Positions 1-5,807 of a stretch of 5,807 nucleotides of DNA are shown one piece after another. Location: positions 1 through 5,807 of the forward strand of contig DIKC01000141.1 in the NCBI GenBank assembly GCA_002421565.1, given 5' to 3'. The position numbers and the translations under genes are program-made. The notes under the pieces are model-generated. The model did no database searches. It saw nothing but the letters and a program-made list of their open reading frames with translations, and was not told the origin of the DNA. The first letter of the stretch is position 1; each line of letters opens with the position of its first letter. The stretch comes from Desulfobulbaceae bacterium UBA5628. Lineage in GTDB: Bacteria; Desulfobacterota; Desulfobulbia; Desulfobulbales; Desulfurivibrionaceae.

Positions 1-43
1 CGGCCAGATGCGCCAGTTTCTCGATTCCCCAATCACCCCTTGA
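1..43 (+). CDS. Possible 3' end of an upstream gene (partial)
   Basis: Reading from base 2, the codons give GQMRQFLDSPITP and then TGA at 41-43, a plausible C-terminus lying 35 bases before the next gene. Another plus frame (ending in TAG at 58-60) and a minus frame containing GIEKLAHLA are also open here, so the fragment is too short to decide. No function can be assigned. Confidence 0.25.
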   Translation, partial: GQMRQFLDSPITP

Positions 44-68
44 ACTTTGGCGGCCGTTAGATCATAGT
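40..68 (+). promoter_or_regulatory. Weak candidate sigma-70-type promoter for the mog gene
   Basis: TTGAAC (40-45) and CATAGT (63-68) each match 4 of 6 consensus bases and are separated by 17 bases, in a locally AT-richer stretch. Transcription would begin only a few bases before the ATG at 79. That would fit the absence of any Shine-Dalgarno sequence upstream of that ATG and suggests a nearly leaderless message. Matches this weak occur by chance, so this is tentative. Confidence 0.2.
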
Positions 69-78
69 TACATTCATT

Positions 79-588
79 ATGAGCCAATACACCTGTGCGA
101 TACTGACCACCAGCGACAAGGGAGCCATCGGCGAACGGGAGGATACCAGCGGCCCGGCCCTGGCCCAGCGGCTGACCGCCGCCGGCTTTACGGTGGCGGC
201 CCAAAACCTGGTGCCGGACCAAATCGAGGCGATTCGAGAAGTTTTGCTGGATTGGGTGGACGAAAAGGGAATTGATCTGGTGGTGACCACCGGCGGCACC
301 GGGGTTTCCCCCAGCGATGTCACCCCGGAGGCGACCCGCCCCCTGCTGGACAAGGAAATTCCCGGCATGGCCGAGGCGATGCGGGCCGCCAGCCTGCGCC
401 TGACCCCCCATGCCATGATCTCGCGGGCAATCACCGGCATTCGCGGCCGCAGCCTGATCATCAACCTGCCCGGCAGCCGCAAGGCGGCCCTGGAGAACCT
501 GGAGGTGCTGATGCCGGCCATCCCCCACGCAATCGACAAAATTCAGGGCAGCACGGCGGATTGCGCCGCCCTGCCCCAAAAAAAATGA
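79..588 (+). CDS. mog: Molybdopterin adenylyltransferase, MogA/MoaB family
   Basis: This 169-residue cytosolic protein belongs to the family that adenylates molybdopterin before metal insertion during molybdenum (or tungsten) cofactor synthesis. The N-terminus carries the TTSDKGAIGEREDTSGP block (10-26). The MPT-binding signature TTGGTGVSPSDVTPEAT lies at 70-86, and an LPGS loop lies at 130-133 before the C-terminal helix. The single-domain length is close to that of E. coli MoaB (about 170) and shorter than MogA (about 195), so the MogA versus MoaB label is not settled; in most bacteria either name denotes the same role. The ATG at 79 is the first start after an in-frame TAG at 58-60 and has no clear Shine-Dalgarno sequence. 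The stop TGA (586-588) overlaps an ATG at 585 that could also start the kinase frame. No molybdoenzyme gene is visible here. Confidence 0.94.
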   Translation: MSQYTCAILTTSDKGAIGEREDTSGPALAQRLTAAGFTVAAQNLVPDQIEAIREVLLDWVDEKGIDLVVTTGGTGVSPSDVTPEATRPLLDKEIPGMAEAMRAASLRLTPHAMISRAITGIRGRSLIINLPGSRKAALENLEVLMPAIPHAIDKIQGSTADCAALPQKK

Positions 589-692
589 CCAACGGAGATC
601 GCCGTGGTCCCCGACGGTTGGTCAGACCGCCGGCAGCGACCATCCGTTGGCCGGATGAAGGGAAGTGCTCATGGTATAACACGGCTTCCGGC
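589..692 (+). other. Structured spacer between mog and regB; possible leader or regulatory RNA
   Basis: The spacer contains nested complementary arms: CCAACGGA (589-596) with TCCGTTGG (643-650), TGGTC (605-609) with GACCA (638-642), and 611-618 with 626-633 (one mismatch). Together they form one long stem with a bulge at 597-604. A second stem pairs CCGGA (651-655) with TCCGG (687-691). A TATAAC hexamer at 675-680 could be a -10 box, but no good -35 is present at normal spacing. Read in the kinase frame, the stretch has mixed third-position GC, unlike the strongly GC3-biased genes around it, so it is probably not coding. I do not recognise a known riboswitch class. Confidence 0.35.
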
Positions 693-710
693 ACAAATAA
701 ATGCGGCAAA

Positions 711-2095
711 TTGTCGCGGAACCCAACCCCTTCCGGCATCGCCCTCAACTGGTTACTGCGCCTGCGCTGGTGGGTGATCGGCTGCCAGGTGCTGCTGGTT
801 TGCGCCATTATCCTCATCTTTCCCCTGGCCGTGCCCCTGCCGATCCTGGCCCTGATCCTGGGTTTCGAAATCGGCAGCAACATCTGGCTCCATTATCTCG
901 AACGAAAAAAAGGGGCGATCCAGGAAGGGATTCTGATCCTGGTAATGATCCTGGACATCATCCTGCTCACCGCCCTGCTCCACGCCACCGGCGGCCCGAT
1001 GAACCCCTTCACCTTTCTCTACCTGATCCACGTCGCCTTGGCCGCCATCCTGATGCGGCAACGCTGGTCCGCGGCCCTGGCCGCCTTTACCACCCTGGCT
1101 TACGCCACCCTTTTCCTCCTTCCGCCCCACGACCCGGTGGATCACGCTTTAAGCGGCCTCGATGCCCTCCTTGCCCCCTGCCACGGCGAGGCAAACCCGG
1201 AGGCCGCCCTCTTCGGCAGCCAGGTTTCTCTGCATCTGCAAGGGATGTGGGTGGCCTTTGCGATCACCGCCTTTTTCATCGCCTTTTTCGTCGGCCGCAT
1301 CCATCAAGCCCTGGAAGAATACCGCCGAACCGCCAACGACCTGCGCGAACAGAAAATCAAGAATGAAAAACTTGCCGCCCTCGCCACCTTGGCGGCCGGC
1401 GCGGCCCACGAATTCTCCACCCCGCTGGCGACCATCGCGGTGGCCAGCGGCGAGATGCAGCACCATCTCCGAGAGGCAGGGGTCAGGTCTTGCATTGCAA
1501 CAGATTGTTGCAATGCAAGACCTGACCCCACTCCGGAACTGCTGGAAGACCTGGGGTTGATCCGGGAACAGGTGGAACGCTGCCGGGAAATTCTCGATCA
1601 AATGACCGCCGATGCCGGCGAGCACCGGGGCGAGGGGATCAGCGAATTCACCGTCCAGGAAGTGATCGAACAGGCCCTGGCCACCTTTTCCCTTGACAGC
1701 CGCGCCCGAATTGTTGTCGATAATCAGGCAGGGGATATGGCCATCCGAATGCCGTTTCGCACCCTCAGCCGGGTGATCCGGGGGCTGGTCAAGAACGGCC
1801 TGGAGGCCTCGCCGGAGAGCAGCTTGGTCACCCTGAACTGCCGCACGGAAGGAGAGCGACTGCTCTTTTCGGTCAGCGACCAAGGCAGCGGGATGAGCCC
1901 GGAAGTCCTCCAGCGGGCGGCCGAACCATTTTTCACCACCAAGGAGCCGGGCAAGGGCATGGGATTGGGCCTTTTTCTGGCCAAATCGGCGGCGGAACGG
2001 TTTGGCGGCGGCCTGGAGATAACTTCCCGGCCGGGGGAGGGAACCACCGTCACCCTTTCCCTGCATCGTCATCATCCGCAAGGCACGGAAGGCGC

Positions 2096-2105
<10 letters not shown>
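711..2105 (+). CDS. regB: RegB/PrrB/ActS-type redox sensor histidine kinase carrying a 17-residue palindrome-encoded insertion
   Basis: Membrane sensor kinase that autophosphorylates according to quinone-pool and thiol redox state and passes phosphate to RegA. About six hydrophobic segments span residues 20-197, and the RegB quinone-binding heptapeptide GGPMNPF is at 94-100. The H-box AAHEFSTPLAT places the phospho-acceptor at H233. The redox-type cysteine in ERCREIL is C291. The ATPase domain has the N-box (N362), DQGSG (from D390), EPFFTTK (405-411) and GKGMGLGL (414-421). Residues 257-273 are encoded by a perfect palindrome; without them the His-Cys spacing is 41, close to the 40 of Rhodobacter capsulatus RegB (H225/C265). 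The TTG at 711 is preferred because it gives 464 residues with a normal RegB N-terminus and the upstream frame does not look coding, but it has no clear Shine-Dalgarno sequence. The alternative, ATG at 585 (ATGA overlap with mog), adds 42 residues unlike RegB. The 3' end overlaps regA by 10 bases. Confidence 0.9.
1479..1529. repeat. 51-bp perfect palindromic element (REP/RAYT-like) inserted in frame in regB
   Basis: The arms 1479-1502 and 1506-1529 are perfect inverted complements (24 bp) around the 3-base loop GAT. The outer end of each arm is GGGGTCAGGTCTTGC or its complement. Pairing stops at 1478/1530. The length is exactly 17 codons, and in the kinase frame it encodes GVRSCIATDCCNARPDP with no stop. 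Because the palindrome is symmetric about a codon, the opposite orientation encodes the same peptide except that the central D becomes I. Long perfect palindromes of this kind resemble REP elements mobilised by REP-associated tyrosine transposases (Y1/RAYT, IS200-related). I recall similar GGGGTCAGGTCTTGCA palindromes scattered in bacterial genomes, but this is recollection and not a search. There is no U-tract, so it is not an intrinsic terminator, and no transposase lies in the window. Confidence 0.93.
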
Positions 2106-2643
<538 letters not shown>

Positions 2644-2647
<4 letters not shown>

Positions 2648-4107
2648 CCCAGGTCAGCGATCTGATCAAAGTCTTTTTCACCGGCCTGGGCCGCAGCCGG
2701 ATGGCCCTGGTGGGGGCGATCATGGCCACCGTCCTTTTCCCGGCCCTGCTGATCTCCCTGGTCATCGACCATCAAGGGCTGATCGCCCAGCCCCTGTTCG
2801 GTTTTATCGTTTATCTGGTGCTGGGGCCGCTTTTCGTCCTGGCCCTGCTGATGGTGCTGCTGGGGCTTTTTTTCTTCCAGGGCAAGGATGAAATCAGCCG
2901 CTTCACCTATCAATATTTAAAGGAACATTTCACCGCCCCGGAGAAATTTCTCTGGGTCCGCAATCTGGTGGTGGCGGCCACCATCATCACCGTAATCAAC
3001 CTCCTCTTCATCGGGGTGATCACCTATTCCGGCCACCGCTATACCGAGTCCATCGCCTTTTGCGGGGCGCTCTGCCATACCGCCATGGAGCCCCAGCACA
3101 CCAGCCACCAGCTTTCCACCCACAGCCAGGTGTTGTGCGTCGAATGCCATATCGGGCCGGGCCTGGGCCGGCTGGTCAAGGGCAAAATCTTCGCGGCCCG
3201 GGAAGTGGCGGTCACTCTCCTCAATAATTACCCGCGACCGATCGCCTCGCCCCTGGAGCATCTCCGCCCCACCAGCGACAACTGCCGCACCTGCCACCGC
3301 AGCGAACTGCTCTACGGCGAAAAACTGCGGATAATCACCAGCTACCGGCCGGATGCCCAAAACACCCCCCTCTTCACGGTGCTGCTGATGAAAACCGGCC
3401 ATCACGGCCGCCGGGAAACCGAAGCCCGCAACATCCACTGGCACGTGGATCCGGAGCGCACGGTAAAGTATCTCCACCAGGATCGGGAAAGGCGGAAAAT
3501 AAGCGAAGTGCGGGTAAAACAAGAGGACGGCAGCGAACTCATCTTCCGCCGGCATCATGACCAGACCACCTCGGCAGCCTCAGAAAATTCGCCAGCCACG
3601 GTTCGCACCATGGAATGCGCTGATTGCCATAACCGGGCTTCCCACAGTCATCTCAGCGCGGCCGAGGCCATCGACCGCAAGATTTTAAGCGGCGCCATCC
3701 CGGAGGAATTGCCCTTCAGCAAACGGCAAACCCTGGCTGCCATCTCCCTTCCATACGCCTCGGTCACCGAGGCGGAAATCGCAATCGCCACCCGCCTGGA
3801 AAGCTGGTACCGGGAAAATCAGCCGGAACTTACCGACCGCGAACCGGACCTGCTCAAACGGGCGGTGAAGGGCGCCCAGCAGGCATGGCGGGAAAACGTC
3901 TTTCCGGAGATGGGAGTGGAATGGGAAACCTACCGCAATTTCCTCGGCCATCGCAACGACAGCGGCTGCTTCCGCTGCCACAACCCGGGAATGCGCACCC
4001 AAGAAGGCTATTCTCCCCCCACCCGCTGCGACCTCTGTCACCTGATCCTGGCGGTGGCGGAAGAAACGCCGGACATCCCGGAAATCCTCAAACACGGCCG
4101 CCATTAA
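2644..4107 (+). CDS. Membrane-anchored six-heme cytochrome c, NapC/NirT (NrfH)-like
   Basis: This 487-residue protein is probably a quinol-oxidising, periplasm-facing electron-transfer cytochrome. Three hydrophobic segments lie at about 18-41, 50-79 and 105-128. The large remainder carries five CXXCH heme sites (CVECH 165-169, CRTCH 214-218, CADCH 325-329, CFRCH 442-446, CDLCH 462-466) and one atypical CX3CH site (CGALCH 140-145, followed by TAM). The region with hemes 1-3 has the NapC/NirT layout, including ECHIGPG after heme 2. The extra C-terminal part (about 220-487) goes beyond a four-heme NapC, recalling larger quinone-linked cytochromes such as Geobacter ImcH; exact orthology is not established. 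The ATG at 2644 is chosen because it overlaps the regA stop as ATGA and begins just before the first membrane helix; further upstream the frame only shadows regA. The electron acceptor is not apparent from the neighbours. Confidence 0.93.
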
Positions 4108-4192
4108 AAATCATCTCAAGTCACCGCCCCTTAGTTCCGATAAGCCTGGTAAATCCCCTTTTGTTTCAGCAGTAAAGACAATTTATGGTACC

Positions 4193-4244
4193 GAACCGGC
4201 CATTGTGCGTAGTGCCGGTTTGTGCCTGCCACCAGGATGGAGGC
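4193..4244 (+). promoter_or_regulatory. Tandem hairpins before the EF-hand gene, the second covering its ribosome binding site
   Basis: In the 143-base spacer 4108-4250, AACCGGC (4194-4200) pairs with GCCGGTT (4214-4220). Just after it, GCCT-G-CCA (4224-4231) pairs with TGGAGGC (4238-4244) apart from one bulged G. The second stem contains GGAGG (4239-4243), the evident Shine-Dalgarno of the gene starting at 4251, so folding could limit translation. A weak TTGTTT/TATGGT promoter-like pair lies at 4161-4189. No convincing intrinsic terminator for the cytochrome operon is seen in 4108-4190. The pairing is visible in the sequence; regulation is inferred. Confidence 0.35.
4239..4243 (+). promoter_or_regulatory. 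Shine-Dalgarno GGAGG that decides the start at 4251
   Basis: GGAGG ends 7 bases before ATG 4251, which is ideal spacing. The in-frame ATG further upstream at 4185 has no such site and would add 22 residues encoded within the hairpin region, so 4251 is preferred. Confidence 0.75.
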
Positions 4245-4250
4245 CGGGTC

Positions 4251-5276
4251 ATGCGGATCGAGGAAGCTGTCGTCCAGCAAAGCAGCGCCCATCAGTTAAC
4301 CAGGGAATACCAACGCCGGGAATCGACCATCGCCTGGGTCGGGGAAGCGCCGGAGGGACTGCTGCCCGATTCGGTCAGTATTTCCCCCGAGGCCCGGCAA
4401 CTGCTGACGGAAAGCTGCGACTCCGGCAAGCAATGCCGGGAGAGCGAACTGCTCCCGGAAGACCCGGAGATCAGCAAGCTGCGGATGCTGCTGGAGATGC
4501 TCACCGGCCGCAAGATCCGGGTGACCAGCTTCCAGCCGGTGAGCCGGCCGGAAGTTCCGGCCGCGCCGACGGCCTCCGCCGATGCGGCCCCACCGGTGGA
4601 ACTCCAGGGCTGGGGCCTGGCCTATGATCTTTATGAACGGGAAGCGACCAGCGAACAACTGCTCTATCAGGCCGGCGGCCAGGTGCGAACCGCCGACGGC
4701 CGCACCATCGACTTTTCCCTCCAGTTGGCCATGAGCCGGGAAACGGTGCGGGAGCGGCAAATCTCAATCCGGGCCGGCGACGCCACCCTGATCGACCCCT
4801 TGGTCATCAACCTGGCCGAGAACAGCGCCAACCTGGACGGAGTGCGCTTCAGCTTTGACCTCGATCTCGACGGCCAGAGCGAGGAGTTGAATTTCGTCGG
4901 GGCGGGCAGCGGCTTTCTCGCCCTGGATCGCAACGGCGACGGCAAGATCAACGACGGCCGCGAACTGTTCGGGCCGGCCACCAACAACGGCCTGGCCGAA
5001 CTGGCCGCCTTTGACGCCGACGGTAACGGCTGGATCGATGAAAACGACCCGATCTACGATCAGTTACGCATCTGGATGAAGGAAAACGGCAACGACGACC
5101 GGCTTTACAGCTTAAAGGAAAAGGGGATCGGGGCCATCTTCCTGCACGGCGCCGCCACTCCCTTTACCCTCACCGGCCCGGATGCCACCAGTCTTGGGCA
5201 ACTGCGGGAAACCACCATTTATCTGCGCGAGGACGGCCGTCCCGGCACCATCCAGGAAGTGGATTATCTGGTATAA
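4251..5276 (+). CDS. EF-hand-type calcium-binding protein, function unknown
   Basis: This 341-residue protein has no signal peptide or membrane segment. The N-terminal part (1-118) is polar and includes DSVSISPEARQLL (40-52) and an Ala/Pro-rich linker (about 99-117). The middle part (about 118-195) has alternating polar and hydrophobic residues suggesting beta strands. The C-terminal part carries three Asp-rich loops: DLDLDGQSEE (203-212), DRNGDGKINDGREL (226-239) and DADGNGWIDEND (255-266), followed by an LRIW segment. This DxNxDGxI...GxELFG arrangement is found in many bacterial calcium-binding proteins, often surface or exported ones related to hemolysin-type or VCBS proteins. The first full loop has Arg at position 12 with Glu at 13, so it is not a textbook EF-hand. 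A strong Shine-Dalgarno precedes the start. The next gene follows after 18 bases, so the two are probably co-transcribed. The substrate, partner and export route are unknown. Confidence 0.85.
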   Translation: MRIEEAVVQQSSAHQLTREYQRRESTIAWVGEAPEGLLPDSVSISPEARQLLTESCDSGKQCRESELLPEDPEISKLRMLLEMLTGRKIRVTSFQPVSRPEVPAAPTASADAAPPVELQGWGLAYDLYEREATSEQLLYQAGGQVRTADGRTIDFSLQLAMSRETVRERQISIRAGDATLIDPLVINLAENSANLDGVRFSFDLDLDGQSEELNFVGAGSGFLALDRNGDGKINDGRELFGPATNNGLAELAAFDADGNGWIDENDPIYDQLRIWMKENGNDDRLYSLKEKGIGAIFLHGAATPFTLTGPDATSLGQLRETTIYLREDGRPGTIQEVDYLV

Positions 5277-5277
5277 A

Positions 5278-5284
5278 AAGGAGG
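5278..5284 (+). promoter_or_regulatory. Strong Shine-Dalgarno AAGGAGG for the last full gene
   Basis: AAGGAGG lies 10 bases before ATG 5295 and directly after the TAA (5274-5276) of the preceding gene. This supports a two-gene unit with independent ribosome loading on the second gene. Confidence 0.75.
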
Positions 5285-5294
5285 GAACCAAGCC

Positions 5295-5729
5295 ATGCAG
5301 ACCACCGGAATCCAAGCCTGCGCCGTAAATCTTTCCTACAGCGAACGCAGCTTCAGCGCCGCCGCCGTCAGCCGCGATTCCCAAACCGGAACCACGGCGG
5401 TCAGCGCCTACAGCACCCAAGTCAGCGAATTCCGGCTGGAAGCGCAGTTTTACAGCCGTACCGAATTCACCGGCCTCGATGACCTGGCTTACTGGGGAGT
5501 GGAAAAGACCGCCGAGCGGCTGGCCAACTTCGTGCTAAACGGCGGCGGCGACAATCTCGACCGGCTGCGGGCCGGCCGCGAGGGGATCATCCGAGGCTTC
5601 AAGGAAGCGGAACAGATATGGGGCGGCCAGTTACCGGAAATCAGCTACCAGACCCTGGACAAGGCCCTGGAAGCCATCGACCAGCGGATTCACGAACTAA
5701 ACGGTTCAGTTATCGATCGTCTGGTCTGA
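5295..5729 (+). CDS. Small protein of unknown function, possibly DUF5610-like
   Basis: This is a 144-residue soluble protein with no signal peptide. Residues 1-45 are rich in Ser, Thr and Ala and probably flexible. Residues 46-144 look helical, with WGVEKTAERLANFVLN (67-82), then LDRLRAGREGIIRGFKEAEQ (88-107) and WGGQLPEISYQTLDKALEAID (109-129). The pattern of RxGIxxGFxEAxxxxGGxLPEIS followed by a helix resembles what I remember of DUF5610-type proteins, but this is an unverified recollection and gives no function. It follows the EF-hand protein by 18 bases with its own strong Shine-Dalgarno. Both have polar low-complexity N-termini, so they may work together. The stop TGA is at 5727-5729 and no clear terminator follows. 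Confidence 0.82.
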   Translation: MQTTGIQACAVNLSYSERSFSAAAVSRDSQTGTTAVSAYSTQVSEFRLEAQFYSRTEFTGLDDLAYWGVEKTAERLANFVLNGGGDNLDRLRAGREGIIRGFKEAEQIWGGQLPEISYQTLDKALEAIDQRIHELNGSVIDRLV

Positions 5730-5761
5730 GAACCACTCCGTGAGCCCTGCCTCCGCGATAA

Positions 5762-5807
5762 CTACTCGCCGGCGGCTTTGGCTTTTTCGACTCGTCCGCA
5801 GAATTTG
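5762..5807 (-). CDS. Possible 3' end of a convergent gene (partial)
   Basis: On the minus strand the last codons read KFCGRVEKAKAAGE and then TAG (5764-5762), entering from beyond the right edge. The Lys/Glu/Ala-rich tail and GC-rich codons look like a genuine protein C-terminus. Only 14 residues are visible, so the product cannot be identified and the frame may be fortuitous. Bases 5730-5761 between the two convergent ends show no strong hairpin. Confidence 0.35.
   Translation of the reverse strand, partial: KFCGRVEKAKAAGE

Noticed and set aside
561..584. TTG at 561 as the regB start
   Set aside because: It lies inside the mog gene, has no Shine-Dalgarno sequence, and adds basic residues not seen in RegB proteins.
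587..652. GACCAAC and GTTGGCC arms as an integron attC site
   Set aside because: The arms do not fit the RYYYAAC/GTTRRRY core consensus, and no cassette array or integrase is present.
1479..1529. Palindrome as an intrinsic transcription terminator inside regB
   Set aside because: No run of T follows the stem on either strand, and the reading frame continues through intact kinase motifs.
4161..4197. Flagellar sigma-28 promoter (TAAAGACA near CCGAAC) before the EF-hand gene
   Set aside because: The downstream box matches GCCGATAA poorly and only at the wrong spacing.
4185..4250. ATG at 4185 as the start of the EF-hand protein
   Set aside because: It has no ribosome binding site, and the extra residues are encoded by the hairpin region; ATG 4251 has an ideal GGAGG.

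Overview
The window is dense, GC-rich, plus-strand bacterial DNA. The gene set is a molybdopterin adenylyltransferase, a RegB/RegA-type redox two-component system and a membrane-anchored multiheme NapC/NirT-type cytochrome. This suggests an anaerobic respiring proteobacterium or Desulfobacterota member. A high-GC Desulfobulbales-like sulfur bacterium is my best guess, but it is an inference from gene content and style, not a match.

Layout. Bases 1-43 hold a possible gene tail. Bases 79-588 encode a MogA/MoaB-family protein. After a 122-base spacer with nested inverted repeats come three genes chained by overlaps: regB-like sensor kinase (711-2105, start uncertain), regA-like response regulator (2096-2647, overlapping regB by 10 bases) and a six-heme cytochrome c (2644-4107, sharing ATGA with regA). 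A 143-base spacer (4108-4250) follows, with two tandem hairpins, the second covering a Shine-Dalgarno site. Next are an EF-hand-type calcium-binding protein (4251-5276) and a small protein of unknown function (5295-5729). A convergent minus-strand gene may end at 5762.

How the genes work together. The kinase keeps the RegB quinone-site motif (GGPMNPF), the H-box and the conserved cysteine after it. RegA keeps its phosphoacceptor Asp and Fis-type HTH. The cytochrome looks like a quinol dehydrogenase. A quinone-pool sensor therefore sits in one overlapping operon with a protein expected to draw electrons from that pool, which suggests redox-feedback control of a respiratory branch (inference). 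The last two genes look like a separate unit.

The most striking item is a 51-bp palindrome (1479-1529; 24-bp perfect stem, 3-nt loop) inside the kinase gene. It is in frame, stop-free and exactly 17 codons long. It falls at the turn between the two helices of the dimerisation/phosphotransfer domain. It looks like a REP/RAYT-type mobile palindrome that was absorbed into a working protein and added three cysteines to a redox-sensing domain.
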